In this document: piece by piece, positions 16,061 through 24,621 of the stretch | How positions within the stretch are numbered: position 1 is the stretch's first letter | How the letters are laid out: every line of letters starts with the position of its first letter | DNA from: Archaeoglobi archaeon | Lineage (GTDB): Archaea > Halobacteriota > Archaeoglobi > Archaeoglobales > Archaeoglobaceae | Assembly: GCA_029259345.1 (NCBI GenBank) | Contig: JAPDIX010000050.1 | Location: 1 to 50,431, forward strand | Reading direction: 5' to 3' | Length of the DNA stretch: 50,431 nucleotides | Translations under genes and position numbers: made by a program | The notes under the pieces: generated by a model | What the model was told of the DNA's origin: nothing | What the model saw: the letters and a program-made list of their open reading frames with translations, nothing else | The model's database searches: none

Positions 16061-17717
16061 TGCAGGAAAGCTTAAAAGGATTATAGAGGTTGCGAGGGGG
16101 GAGAGAAGGGCTGATTTGGTTGTTAAAAAAGCTCAAATTGTAAATGTCATTACTGAAGAGATAATTGAAGCAGACATAGCGATTTGTGAGGATATAATCG
16201 CAGGCCTGGGGAGCTATTCTGGCATCAGAGAGATTGATGCCCACAATCTCTACGCCGTGCCAGGACTAATTGACGCCCACACCCACGTCGAGATGTCCAT
16301 GCTCACCCTATCAGAATTTGCCAGACTCGTTGTTCCTCGCGGAACAACAGCTGTTATTGCAGACCCGCATGAGATTGCCAACGTGCTGGGCAAGGATGGG
16401 GTTAAGCTTTTGCTTGATGAAGCGGATAACTCACCTCTGAGACTTTTCTGCTTAGCCCCATCCTGCGTCCCGTCATCTCCTCTCGAAACTTCTGGAGCAG
16501 TTATTAATGTAGAGGACATTTCTGAGTTGCTTGAACTGGATGGTGTCATCGGACTGGCAGAGGTTATGAACTATCCGGGAGTTGTCAATGCCAATAGAGA
16601 TGTCATCGAGAAGATTCTGGTAGCGAGGGGGAAAGTTATTGACGGTCATGCACCGGGATTGAGCGATAAAGCTTTAAACGCCTACCTCTCTGCTGGCATT
16701 TCTTCAGACCATGAATCCACAACTTATGACGAGGCTTTAGAAAAACTCAGATTGGGAATGTGGATCATGATTAGAGAGGGATCTGCTGCGAGGAACTTGA
16801 AGGTTTTGAAGGGTATTGCCGGGAACAGACGCACCATGCTTGTAACTGATGGAGACAGGAGCGTGGCAGATATAATTAAGGAAGGTTACCTTGACTACGT
16901 TTTCAGGAGGGCTGTTGAGGAGGGTATTGACGAAATCAAAGCCCTTCAGATGCTCACGCTTAACCCGGCAGAATACTTTGGAATCAATGCTGGAGTCATA
17001 GCTCCTTCAAGATTTGCGGATATCGTTCTGCTGGAGAACCTGAAACAGTTTAGGGTGAAAGAGGTTATAGTAGGTGGGAAGATACCAGAATTCAAAATAT
17101 TCAAGCATCCTGACTGGGCGAAGAGGACAGTCAGGGCGAAAAAGCTCATTCCGGAAGACATCAGGATAGATGGAGCAGGAAAAGCGAGGATTATAGAAGT
17201 TTACGATGGCGAGATTGTTACTGGAGAGAGTGTGGAGTTTGTAAGCGGAATAGACGTTTCAAGAGACATTCTGAAGGCTGTGGTTGTGGAGAGACATTTG
17301 GGAAGTGGAAGAGTTGGAAAAGCCTTCGTCAGAGGCTTTGGATTTCAGAGAGGTGCCGTTGCCCAGAGCATTGCTCACGATGCTCACAATATCGTCGCTG
17401 TTGGAACAAGTGATGAAGAGATATGCAGGGCGGTTAACAGGGTGATAGAGCTTCAGGGGGGAATTATTGTTTCGGATGGGAAAATAAAGGCTGAACTTCC
17501 ATTGCCTGTTGCTGGCATAATGAGCGACGAAAAAGCGGAGATTGTGGCTGAGAAGTTGAGAAGGGTCGAGGAGGCGATAAAAGAACTGGGATGCAGGTTG
17601 AAATCTCCAGTGATAACTCTCTCCTTCATAGCCCTGCCTGTAATTCCCAAACTAAAGGTTACAGACCTTGGACTTGTTGATGTCGAAAATTTCAGGATTG
17701 TGGACATTTTTACCTGA
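16041..17717 (+). CDS. ade: Adenine deaminase
   Basis: A 558-residue amidohydrolase of the AdeC type, converting adenine to hypoxanthine and ammonia. Metal-binding and active-site signatures are PGLIDAHTHVEMSML (about 73-87), DPHEIANVLG, GLAEVMNYPGVV, DGHAPGLS and ISSDHESTTYDEA. The C-terminal adenine-deaminase domain with FVRGFGFQRGAVAQSIAHD and HNIVAVGTSDEE is complete. Normal length. It starts within the end of the phosphoribosyltransferase gene and ends 8 bp into the convergent trmO gene. Confidence 0.95.
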   Translation: MSFPTADAGKLKRIIEVARGERRADLVVKKAQIVNVITEEIIEADIAICEDIIAGLGSYSGIREIDAHNLYAVPGLIDAHTHVEMSMLTLSEFARLVVPRGTTAVIADPHEIANVLGKDGVKLLLDEADNSPLRLFCLAPSCVPSSPLETSGAVINVEDISELLELDGVIGLAEVMNYPGVVNANRDVIEKILVARGKVIDGHAPGLSDKALNAYLSAGISSDHESTTYDEALEKLRLGMWIMIREGSAARNLKVLKGIAGNRRTMLVTDGDRSVADIIKEGYLDYVFRRAVEEGIDEIKALQMLTLNPAEYFGINAGVIAPSRFADIVLLENLKQFRVKEVIVGGKIPEFKIFKHPDWAKRTVRAKKLIPEDIRIDGAGKARIIEVYDGEIVTGESVEFVSGIDVSRDILKAVVVERHLGSGRVGKAFVRGFGFQRGAVAQSIAHDAHNIVAVGTSDEEICRAVNRVIELQGGIIVSDGKIKAELPLPVAGIMSDEKAEIVAEKLRRVEEAIKELGCRLKSPVITLSFIALPVIPKLKVTDLGLVDVENFRIVDIFT

Positions 17718-18129
17718 CGCAGTCAATCTCGGGCGAGTATTTCTTGATGTCAATTACTGGCGATCCATCAAGTGCATCGAGCCATTTAACTTTCAATGTA
17801 TTTTTCTTAACTTCCACAACTTCGACAACACAGAAGCCGATTGGGTTGGGTCTGCTTGGAGACCTTGTTGAAAAAACACCCCTCTCTTCTGTCTCACCCG
17901 GAGGTATAGCCTTCAGCTTTTCCCTGCTTGCCCTGTCCATCCAGTAGAGGACAATAAGGTAATTGCACTTCTCAACACCGTCAAGAGCATCACTGTATTC
18001 GTCGAACACCAAGATCTCCGATAATTCCTGAGACAGTCTTCCCTGTCTCGGTGCCTCGCCCATACTTTTGAAGGGCGATTTAACAGTTCCAACTGGCTTC
18101 AGAGAGATTTCCATGAAGATGGTAGGCAC
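17710..18129 (-). CDS. trmO: tRNA (adenine-N6) methyltransferase TrmO, TsaA/UPF0066 family
   Basis: A 139-residue beta-barrel protein of the TrmO (YaeB/TsaA) family, which in bacteria methylates t6A37 of tRNA-Thr. Conserved features are LKPVGTVKSPFK at the N terminus, YLIVLYWMDRA and the signature FSTRSPSRPNPIGFCVVEV (about 83-101). Archaeal members are often annotated VirR or tRNA-Thr methyltransferase without experimental proof. It converges on ade with an 8-bp overlap. Confidence 0.88.
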   Translation of the reverse strand: MPTIFMEISLKPVGTVKSPFKSMGEAPRQGRLSQELSEILVFDEYSDALDGVEKCNYLIVLYWMDRASREKLKAIPPGETEERGVFSTRSPSRPNPIGFCVVEVVEVKKNTLKVKWLDALDGSPVIDIKKYSPEIDCVR

Positions 18130-18188
18130 ATGAACTATTTATCTTTGTGGTAAAATTTTTTATTCTAACTGTTTCAACATTACTTCTA

Positions 18189-19187
18189 ATGAAAACGATA
18201 ATAATGGCAGGAGGTTACGCGACGAGGCTTTGGCCAATCACAAAAACGAAGGCAAAACCCCTACTGCCTGTTGGAACTAAAAAAATAGTGGACATTGTCT
18301 ATGAAAAGGTCTCGAAGTTTGATTCTGAAATTCTCTTATCTACAAACAAGCGTTTTGAAGAGGATTTCAGGAGATGGGCTAAAGACAAGGACGTGAAGGT
18401 TGTTGTTGAGGATACAATGAGGGAGGAGGAGAAGCTTGGAGCTGTAAAGGCTCTGGCTCAAATAGCGGAAGATATTGATGAGGACTTCCTTGTTGTTGCT
18501 GGCGATAACATATTCTCCTTCGATATTGATCCTCTTGTTGAATTGTTCAATGAAAAAAGGAAACCTGTCACAGCCCTCTACGATGTCGGAGATCATGAGC
18601 TTGCCAGAAGATATGGAGTTGCTGAGCTGGATGGTAGGATCGTTAAAAGGTTTTACGAAAAACCTGAAAAACCACCATCAACCCTTGTCGGCATTGCAAT
18701 TTACGTTTTTCCCCAAAAAGTTGCGGATATACTTCTTAATTATGTGGAGAGTAGTGAAATGAGTGATAATCTCGGAGACTTTCTCAGCTACCTCTGCGAA
18801 AACATGGATGTTTACGGCTACGCTTTCACAAACGGTAGCTGGTATGATGTGGGTAATCCAGACTCTTACATTGAGGCCTTTAAATTCTACACTGACAGCT
18901 ACATTGACGAGAGCGTTGAGGTTGGCAAGGCTGCAAAAATAATCAAGCCGGTTGTGATCGAGAAAAATGTGGTGATAAAAGGTAGATCAATAGTTGGGCC
19001 TTATGCCTACATAGGTGAGGGTTGTGAAATCGAATCCTCCGATGTGAGCGAAAGTGTGGTCTTCTCCAAAACAGTCATTAAGAAAGTCAGGCTCTGGAGA
19101 AGCATTGTGGATGACGCGTGCGAGATAAGGAACATCGAACTGAGCAGCTCGATCATCGGTGGACACGCGAGGATACAGAGGGGATGA
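18189..19187 (+). CDS. Sugar-phosphate nucleotidyltransferase
   Basis: A 332-residue protein. The N-terminal nucleotidyltransferase domain carries IIMAGGYATRLWPIT and the substrate lysine of KAKPLLPV (the G-x-x-T-R-x9-K pattern), a VVAGDNIFSFD metal site and the WYDVGNPDSYIEA segment; the C-terminal part (from about 245) is a left-handed beta-helix of hexapeptide-like repeats. It makes an NDP-sugar of unknown identity. I chose the ATG at 18189 because a TTTTTTAT box at 18156-18163 would otherwise lie inside the gene. Its stop overlaps the start of the radical SAM gene (ATGA). Confidence 0.9.
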   Translation: MKTIIMAGGYATRLWPITKTKAKPLLPVGTKKIVDIVYEKVSKFDSEILLSTNKRFEEDFRRWAKDKDVKVVVEDTMREEEKLGAVKALAQIAEDIDEDFLVVAGDNIFSFDIDPLVELFNEKRKPVTALYDVGDHELARRYGVAELDGRIVKRFYEKPEKPPSTLVGIAIYVFPQKVADILLNYVESSEMSDNLGDFLSYLCENMDVYGYAFTNGSWYDVGNPDSYIEAFKFYTDSYIDESVEVGKAAKIIKPVVIEKNVVIKGRSIVGPYAYIGEGCEIESSDVSESVVFSKTVIKKVRLWRSIVDDACEIRNIELSSSIIGGHARIQRG

Positions 19188-20797
19188 GGGTAGCTATTAT
19201 TGACGGATACGTTGATGAACCATCATGCCTCGGTGTCCCGCCTTATGTTGCTCCATATCCGCGTTACATTTACGGGATGCTTCGCACATTAGGACACTCA
19301 GTCAATTATTTCACAATAGACTATCTCAGGACGAATTACGAGATCCAGAGAAAACTGAGAGCGTTTGATCTTGCAATCATAATTGCAGGAATCGCTGTTC
19401 CCGGTAAGTATCTTGGTGGAAATCCTCTCGGCAAAAAAGAACTCTTATCCATTGGGTTGGCAAAAAGGAATATCCTCGTTGGCCCCATAACACTAGAACT
19501 CTCAAAAAAGGAGAGATTGATGCTTCAGGATTCTAACATTGAGATAGTCGACTTTCCCTTCGAAAGAAGGCTTTTCCACTTACTCAACACCGAGGGTGCG
19601 GAATACAACCTAAACAGATTTGCCGCCGTGGGAGCAGAGGTGGTAAAGCAACACCCGGACTTTCCACACATAATCTGCGAAATCGAAACTTATCGCGGAT
19701 GTTACTGGGGAAAGTGCTCTTTCTGCATCGAGAGAATCCACAGGCTATGGATGAGAAGTCCAGAGGATGTTCTGAGAGAAATTAAAGCCCTTTATGATTG
19801 TGGAGTGAGGCACTTCAGATTTGGAAGGCAAACAGACTTTCTCACGTATTTAGCAGATTTTGAGACTGCATGTGGAGTTCCCAAACCCAGCCCCGATTCG
19901 ATGAAAGAATTTCACAGAGCTTTGTGGAATCTGTGTCCTAAGATAAAGACACTTCATCTTGACAATGTGAATCCCAAAACGATTGTTGAATATCCGGAGG
20001 AATCAAAAGAGATTATAAAGACCATCATCCTCTTCCAGACTCCGGGAAATGTGGCAGCAATGGGTTTGGAAAGTGCAGATGAGCGAGTAGTGAGGAAAAA
20101 CACACTATGCGCAACTCCGGATGAAGTAATGAAGGCGATTGAGATTATCAATGAAATCGGAAAATTTCCGGGCTATAATGGACTTCCGTACTTCTTGCCG
20201 GGTATTAATTTTGTTGTGGGGCTGAAAGGGGAGACAAAAGAGACATTTGAGCTGAACTATGAGTTTCTTGAAGAAGTGGTTAATAGAGGTCTCCTTCTGA
20301 GGAGGATCAACATAAGGCAGGTTAAGATATTTCCTGGAACGCCTATGGAAAGCGAGGGGGATAAGAAACTGCGGAAACACAGAGCACAGTTTCTGGCTTT
20401 CAAGAAAAAGGTTAAGGAGAATATAGACATCCCAATGATGAGAAAAATACTTCCCAAGGGCAGGAAGATTACAGATTTGCGTGTTGAGGCTACTGGAGAG
20501 AAAATTAGCTATGCACGACAGCTCGCCACATATCCGATTCTCGTTAAAATTGTTGGGAATTACGAGAGGAACCGGTATCTTGACGCAAGAGTTGTTGACC
20601 ACAGCCACCGAAGCGTTACAGCTGTGGAAACTGATATTGATGTAAACTCCGCCACTCTCGAACAGCTTGAATTTGTGCTTGGTAAAGCAGGGCGAGAGGT
20701 TTATATTCAAAGACCCTTTAAAGATGTCACGGAGTTTGAGAGCATAGCGGGAAAGATGGGGTTGATTTACTTCTCCATCGGTGGAGAGAAAAATTAG
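19184..20797 (+). CDS. Radical SAM protein with an unusual C-x4-C-x2-C cluster motif and a C-terminal HhH region
   Basis: A 537-residue protein. Residues 1-150 look like a cobalamin-binding-type Rossmann domain (RVAIIDGYVDEPSCLGVPPY). The radical SAM core follows with C173, C178 and C181 in GCYWGKCSFC, which is C-x4-C-x2-C rather than the common C-x3-C-x2-C. GLESADERVVRKNTL is a typical late radical SAM motif. The end (from about 470) has a small barrel-like part and a helix-hairpin-helix-like region around DVNSATLEQLEFVLG. The in-frame upstream ATG at 19118 is inside the nucleotidyltransferase gene; the ATGA junction favours 19184. Related proteins occur across Euryarchaeota; I do not know a function. 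Confidence 0.82.
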   Translation: MRVAIIDGYVDEPSCLGVPPYVAPYPRYIYGMLRTLGHSVNYFTIDYLRTNYEIQRKLRAFDLAIIIAGIAVPGKYLGGNPLGKKELLSIGLAKRNILVGPITLELSKKERLMLQDSNIEIVDFPFERRLFHLLNTEGAEYNLNRFAAVGAEVVKQHPDFPHIICEIETYRGCYWGKCSFCIERIHRLWMRSPEDVLREIKALYDCGVRHFRFGRQTDFLTYLADFETACGVPKPSPDSMKEFHRALWNLCPKIKTLHLDNVNPKTIVEYPEESKEIIKTIILFQTPGNVAAMGLESADERVVRKNTLCATPDEVMKAIEIINEIGKFPGYNGLPYFLPGINFVVGLKGETKETFELNYEFLEEVVNRGLLLRRINIRQVKIFPGTPMESEGDKKLRKHRAQFLAFKKKVKENIDIPMMRKILPKGRKITDLRVEATGEKISYARQLATYPILVKIVGNYERNRYLDARVVDHSHRSVTAVETDIDVNSATLEQLEFVLGKAGREVYIQRPFKDVTEFESIAGKMGLIYFSIGGEKN

Positions 20798-20872
20798 TTA
20801 ATTCCAAAATTAAACACCTCAAAAGTGGATATGATTCAATTGTAAATAAAAAAAATTGAAAATGGAAAAAGC

Positions 20873-20879
20873 TATAAAT
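20873..20879 (+). promoter_or_regulatory. TATA box of the cdc6 gene
   Basis: TATAAAT lies inside the longer possible reading frame starting at 20856 and 34 nt before the ATG at 20910, which is preceded by GGTGG. This supports 20910 with a short leader. Confidence 0.5.
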
Positions 20880-20909
20880 GGTGAGTATGGCTTAATTTCT
20901 GGTGGTTAC

Positions 20910-22139
20910 ATGAATATCTTCGAGAATCTTTTAAGCAGCGTTAATATATTTAAAAATAGGGATGTGTTGAGGCACAGTTACACCCCAGAAAAGCTTCCTC
21001 ATAGAGAGGAACAAATAAACCAGCTTGCTTTACTACTCTCACCACTGCTTAAGGGTGGTGCGCCATCTAACATCTTTATTTATGGTAAAACTGGGACTGG
21101 GAAGACGGCAACTGTGAATTTTGTGGGCAGACAGCTTGAAGAAGCCAGCAAGAAGTCCAAGCAGAATGTAGCAGTCCATTACATCAACTGTGAGATAGTT
21201 GATACTGCTTATAGGGTTCTTGCAAGCATTGCCCGAAGGTTTGGTAGCAATGTTCCGATGACTGGCTGGCCAACAGATCAGGTTTACGATGAAGTTAAGA
21301 AGGTTCTTGAGTTGAGAAGGGCCAGGGTGCTCGTAATTCTCGACGAGATTGACAAGCTTGTAAAGAAAGCAGAGGAAGCACTCTACGGGCTGACAAGGAT
21401 TAATTCGGAATTAAAAAATTCGGGTATAAGCCTGATAGGGATTTCAAATAACCTAAAATTCAAAAATTTTCTCGACGCAAGAGTTTTGAGCTCGCTAAGC
21501 GAGGAGGAAATCGTCTTTCCGCCCTACAATGCTGAGCAGCTTGAGGACATACTGCTGCAGAGGTCAAAACTTGCCTTTGAGGATGGGGTGCTGGAGGAGG
21601 GTGTAATTCAGCTATGTGCAGCCATTGCCGCTCAGGAGCATGGAGATGCAAGGAAAGCACTGGATTTGCTCAGGGTGAGTGCTGAGATTGCGGAGAGGGA
21701 GAAAGATACGAAGGTAAGGGTTGAGCATGTCAGGAAAGCGTTGAGGAAGATTGAGACGGACTACATGATTGAAACCGTGAGAACGCTGCCTGTTCACAGC
21801 AAAATACTCCTTTACAGCATGTCTTTGCTTTCTGAGATGGCTGAGAAATTTACAACGGGTGAGGTTTACTGCGTCTACAAAAAACTATGCAGCAAGGTTG
21901 GCGTCGACTCTCTCACGCAGAGGAGAATCAGCGACCTAATTTCAGAACTCGATATGCTTGGTGTTGTGAACTCGGTTATAATATCTAAGGGCAGATATGG
22001 TAGAACGAGAGAAATGAAGCTGGAAGCAGATAGAGATTCTCTTAGAAAGGTGCTGGAGGAAGACTACAGGTTACAGTCTTTGAAAAAATTTGGTACCGAC
22101 TTCAAGAACTTCGTAAATCTAAAACTTTTTGAGTCTTAG
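20910..22139 (+). CDS. cdc6: Orc1/Cdc6 replication initiator
   Basis: A 409-residue AAA+ ATPase that recognises and opens archaeal replication origins. It has Walker A YGKTGTGKT (58-66), Walker B LVILDEID (141-148), a sensor-1-like ISLIGISNNLKF, sensor-2 region HGDARKALDLL and a C-terminal winged helix (from about 310) with RRISDLISELDMLGVV. The ATG at 20910 follows a TATA box and a GGTGG motif; the 20856 start would place the promoter inside the gene. I found no origin recognition boxes in the short upstream gap, so this copy may not sit beside its own origin. Confidence 0.93.
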   Translation: MNIFENLLSSVNIFKNRDVLRHSYTPEKLPHREEQINQLALLLSPLLKGGAPSNIFIYGKTGTGKTATVNFVGRQLEEASKKSKQNVAVHYINCEIVDTAYRVLASIARRFGSNVPMTGWPTDQVYDEVKKVLELRRARVLVILDEIDKLVKKAEEALYGLTRINSELKNSGISLIGISNNLKFKNFLDARVLSSLSEEEIVFPPYNAEQLEDILLQRSKLAFEDGVLEEGVIQLCAAIAAQEHGDARKALDLLRVSAEIAEREKDTKVRVEHVRKALRKIETDYMIETVRTLPVHSKILLYSMSLLSEMAEKFTTGEVYCVYKKLCSKVGVDSLTQRRISDLISELDMLGVVNSVIISKGRYGRTREMKLEADRDSLRKVLEEDYRLQSLKKFGTDFKNFVNLKLFES

Positions 22140-22141
22140 AA

Positions 22142-22150
22142 ACTTTTTTA
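22142..22150 (+). promoter_or_regulatory. Promoter of the H/ACA guide RNA
   Basis: ACTTTTTTA directly after the cdc6 stop resembles a TATA box. A start about 26 nt downstream would be near 22174, just before the RNA stem that begins at 22183. Confidence 0.45.
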
Positions 22151-22174
22151 TCTTTCGAAGTATAGTTTCACTAC

Positions 22175-22241
22175 CCGGCAATGCCCGCCAGCCATGCGTT
22201 CCCTGAGCAGTGAGGGGAATTCCACTTGGCGGGCGACAGCA
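22175..22241 (+). ncRNA. Box H/ACA pseudouridylation guide RNA, predicted 16S rRNA target
   Basis: Between cdc6 and rubredoxin a single-hairpin H/ACA RNA can be drawn by hand. Lower stem: GCCCGCCA (22183-22190) with TGGCGGGC (22227-22234), eight pairs. Pocket: GCCATGCG (5' arm) and TTCCACT (3' arm). Upper stem: TTCCCT with GGGGAA, six pairs, capped by a GA..AGUGA K-loop suited to L7Ae. ACA is at 22236-22238, and 16 nt separate it from the upper stem, the canonical distance. The guide arms match archaeal 16S rRNA helix 34 in AGGUGG-UG-CAUGGC, predicting pseudouridine at E. coli position about 1052. The 16S sequence is recalled from memory. Confidence 0.8.
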
Positions 22242-22278
22242 CTTTTAAGCGCGTCTAAACTACTAAAAAATGTAAATT

Positions 22279-22440
22279 TTAGTCTATCTTCTCAAATTGG
22301 TCCTTTTCAGCCCCGCAAACAGGGCAAACCCAATCATCTGGCAGGTCTTCCCATTTTGTTCCGGCGGGAACATCGCTTTCCGGGTCTCCTTCATCTTCGT
22401 CGTAGATATACCCACAAATTGTACACTGGTATTTTGTCAT
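22279..22440 (-). CDS. Rubredoxin
   Basis: A 53-residue protein read on the minus strand. Iron is bound by four cysteines in CTICG (C6, C9) and CPVCG (C39, C42), and the [18 protein letters not shown] and [13 protein letters not shown] segments are classic rubredoxin. It is a one-electron carrier, in Archaeoglobus usually linked to oxygen and superoxide defence through neelaredoxin or rubrerythrin, none of which is adjacent. A TATATA box at 22463-22468 is 25 nt upstream, so leaderless. Confidence 0.97.
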   Translation of the reverse strand: MTKYQCTICGYIYDEDEGDPESDVPAGTKWEDLPDDWVCPVCGAEKDQFEKID

Positions 22441-22462
22441 GCAATCTCTTAACCAAGAGCCT

Positions 22463-22468
22463 ATATAA
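22463..22468 (-). promoter_or_regulatory. TATA box of the rubredoxin gene
   Basis: TATATA centred 25 nt from the ATG at 22440 on the minus strand predicts a leaderless rubredoxin mRNA. The divergent thiI gene starts 44 nt to the right. Confidence 0.5.
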
Positions 22469-22511
22469 CCATTTCGTTAAATCAAAATACCAAACCAGCA
22501 GAGTTAACACG

Positions 22512-23636
22512 ATGGAAAAAGTTGTGGTGGTGCACTACAGCGAGATTGCAACAAAGGGGAAGAACAGAGAGTTCTTCGAGAAAAAACTTCTGGATAATAT
22601 CAGAAGAGCAACTAAAGCAAGGGCTAAGAGAAGATACGGCAGGATGGAAGTAGAATACAAAGATGGGGTGGTAGAAAAGCTCAGGAAGATTCCTGGAATC
22701 AGGTATTTGGGTGTAGGTCTGAAAACTTCACTTGATATGAACGAGATAAAAGAAACCGCCTTAGAAGTTCTACCATCATCCTTTACTTCGTTTAAGGTGG
22801 ATACATCAAGAAGCAACAAGAATTTTCCATTAAACTCTGTTGAAATAAACAGAGAAGTTGGAAGGCACTTGGTGGTGAAAACGGGGAAGAAGGTTGACCT
22901 GAAAAATCCGGATGTTACTATCTGGGTAGAAATCTGCGACAAGGAGGCATACGTATACTCGGAGAGGATTGAGGGTGTAGGTGGGTTACCCGTCGGCGTT
23001 GCGGGTAAGGTAGTTTCGCTGATTTCGGGAGGGATTGACAGCCCTGTGGCAGCATTCATGATGATGAAAAGAGGTTGTGAGGTTGTGCTCGCACACTTCT
23101 TCAACCAGACAATACACTCCCCAAAGGTTAGGGAGAAAATAAAGATGCTCGCAGAGAAACTGGCAGAATATCAGGGTGAAATCAAGCTTTATATGGTTCC
23201 TTTCCAAGATATACAGATGGAGATAATAAAATCCACTCCACCAAAGCTTAGGATGATTGTTTACAGGAGAAGTATGATGAGAATGACGAATTTGATTGCC
23301 GGGAAAGAGGGATGTAAAGCTGTTGTGACGGGCGACAGTCTCTCCCAGGTAGCAAGCCAAACTCTTGAAAATATTAATGTCGTTTACTCTTCATCGCGGT
23401 TGACAGTCCTGCCGCCACTTATTGGTATGGACAAGGAGGAGATAGTGGATTTTGCGAAAAAAATTGGCACGTACGAAATCTCAATAATGCCCTACGAAGA
23501 CTGCTGCTCATTTATGATCGCGAGGCATCCTGAAACAAGAGCAAAGCTGGAGGAAGTCGTCAAATACGAAAACTTTGGCAATCTGGAAGAGAGGGCTGTG
23601 GAGAAAAGTGAAGTTGTGGATGTTAAGGTGTTCTGA
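22512..23636 (+). CDS. thiI: tRNA 4-thiouridine synthase / sulfurtransferase ThiI
   Basis: A 374-residue protein. An N-terminal ferredoxin-like domain with the [21 protein letters not shown] signature is followed by a THUMP RNA-binding domain (about 55-155) and a PP-loop ATP pyrophosphatase with [14 protein letters not shown] (SGGIDS at 172-177) and [12 protein letters not shown]. It adenylates U8 of tRNA before thiolation. It lacks a C-terminal rhodanese domain, as in most archaeal ThiI. I rejected the in-frame ATG at 22194, which would run through the H/ACA RNA and rubredoxin. mptE follows directly. Confidence 0.94.
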   Translation: MEKVVVVHYSEIATKGKNREFFEKKLLDNIRRATKARAKRRYGRMEVEYKDGVVEKLRKIPGIRYLGVGLKTSLDMNEIKETALEVLPSSFTSFKVDTSRSNKNFPLNSVEINREVGRHLVVKTGKKVDLKNPDVTIWVEICDKEAYVYSERIEGVGGLPVGVAGKVVSLISGGIDSPVAAFMMMKRGCEVVLAHFFNQTIHSPKVREKIKMLAEKLAEYQGEIKLYMVPFQDIQMEIIKSTPPKLRMIVYRRSMMRMTNLIAGKEGCKAVVTGDSLSQVASQTLENINVVYSSSRLTVLPPLIGMDKEEIVDFAKKIGTYEISIMPYEDCCSFMIARHPETRAKLEEVVKYENFGNLEERAVEKSEVVDVKVF

Positions 23637-24233
23637 ATGGATCTGGGGCAATGGATCAGGATTTACGAGGAGATACTGGAGGACTTTGGCTTTAGCCGTG
23701 AGGATGATGAGAGGGCTGCAAAAATCATGCAAGAGCTTGGTGATGGAAAGCTCATGGATGACTCCGCACTGGAAGTTATCAGGGGAAAAGATGTTGCAGT
23801 TATCGGAGGGGTGTATGAGGGAGAAGAGATTCAGGAAGAGGTGAAGATTACAGCGGGTAAGGCGATATACCGGGTTGACTTCGTTCCCGACATACACGTG
23901 ACTGATTTAGAAGAAGACGATGAAATTCTGGTTGAATTGGAAAGCAAAGGTTGTATTCTCGTTCTGCATGCTCACGGAGACAACATCGAGCGGATAAAGT
24001 CTGTTGTACCGAAGCTGAATAAGTTTGTTGGAACAACGCAGAGCATTCCATTCGGCAGAGTATATAATTTCGGAGGCTTTACAGATGGGGATAGAGCGGC
24101 ACTAATAGCAAAAAGGTTTGGGGCTAGGAAAATAAGGCTTTATGGCTTTAATTTTGAAAAAACTGACAACAAAGTCAAGCTGAAGAAATTGGAGTGGGCA
24201 AAACGAATACTGGAAATGGAGAGGATAGTTTAG
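23637..24233 (+). CDS. mptE: 6-hydroxymethyl-7,8-dihydropterin pyrophosphokinase MptE (DUF115)
   Basis: A 198-residue protein of the archaeal DUF115/MptE family, which makes 6-hydroxymethyl-dihydropterin diphosphate for tetrahydromethanopterin, the C1 carrier used by Archaeoglobus. Signature segments are DVAVIGGVYEGEE, LVLHAHGDNIERI (about 106-118), GTTQSIPFGRVYNFGGFTDGDRA and KIRLYGFNFEKTDNKVK. Its ATG follows the thiI stop directly, so the two are co-transcribed. MptD, an earlier enzyme of the same pathway, is encoded at 46.2 kb. Confidence 0.92.
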   Translation: MDLGQWIRIYEEILEDFGFSREDDERAAKIMQELGDGKLMDDSALEVIRGKDVAVIGGVYEGEEIQEEVKITAGKAIYRVDFVPDIHVTDLEEDDEILVELESKGCILVLHAHGDNIERIKSVVPKLNKFVGTTQSIPFGRVYNFGGFTDGDRAALIAKRFGARKIRLYGFNFEKTDNKVKLKKLEWAKRILEMERIV

Positions 24234-24242
24234 GGTAACAGC

Positions 24243-24249
24243 TTTAAAG
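24243..24249 (+). promoter_or_regulatory. TATA box of tRNA-Arg
   Basis: TTTAAAG is centred 25 nt before the mature 5' end of tRNA-Arg(CCG) at 24271. Confidence 0.4.
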
Positions 24250-24270
24250 TTCCGAACAAAGTCACTGAGT

Positions 24271-24342
24271 GGGCCCGTGGGGTAGTGGATATCCTGGGGG
24301 TCTCCGGAACCTCCGACCCGGGTTCAATTCCCGGCGGGCCCG
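24271..24342 (+). tRNA. tRNA-Arg (anticodon CCG)
   Basis: A complete cloverleaf: acceptor GGGCCCG/CGGGCCC with discriminator G, a short D arm, anticodon arm GGGGT-CTCCGGA-ACCTC giving anticodon CCG (codon CGG), and T arm CCGGG-TTCAATT-CCCGG. No CCA is encoded and no intron is present. tRNA genes are common integration sites, but I found no repeat of its 3' end in the window. Confidence 0.95.
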
Positions 24343-24402
24343 CTATGTTTTTTGTGGATTTACAGCATTTAAAGAACTAGAAACTAATTTATACAAACGA
24401 AA

Positions 24403-24621
24403 TTGAAGGAGCAATTTGAGCCTGAAACTGTAAGGAAGCACAATTATAACGATCAGGAAGCTTCTGAAACTCGCAAATTACCACTACTGCCGACATATAA
24501 ATTTCCAAAAGTGCCAAAGCGGAGGGAAATAATCATAAGACCTGAATATACTACGACTTTTAAGATAAGATGGCTGGAAAATATACGGCAGGATGAATGG
24601 AACTTCAGAGTTCTTGATTAA
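24403..24621 (+). CDS. Weak hypothetical ORF downstream of tRNA-Arg
   Basis: A 72-codon open frame with a TTG start, basic, with archaeal-looking codon use (AGA, ATA). I recognise no motif. A TATA-like TAATTTATAC at about 24385-24394 would start transcription downstream of the TTG, which weakens the case. It overlaps the 3' end of the convergent methyltransferase gene by 17 bp. It may be a remnant of a larger gene; otherwise the 260-nt gap after tRNA-Arg holds nothing I can identify. Confidence 0.2.
   Translation: MKEQFEPETVRKHNYNDQEASETRKLPLLPTYKFPKVPKRREIIIRPEYTTTFKIRWLENIRQDEWNFRVLD

Noticed and set aside
20798-20909. Possible replication origin with origin recognition boxes beside cdc6
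   Set aside because: I could not find repeated ORB-like sequences with a G-run flank in the short upstream gap; it contains an A/T-rich stretch and a TATA box only.
22194-22511. N-terminal extension of thiI from the upstream in-frame ATG
   Set aside because: It would cross the H/ACA RNA and the antisense rubredoxin gene; the ThiI family begins at the ATG at 22512.
24271-24342. Attachment site of an integrated element at tRNA-Arg
   Set aside because: No second copy of the tRNA 3' end and no integrase gene are visible in the window.
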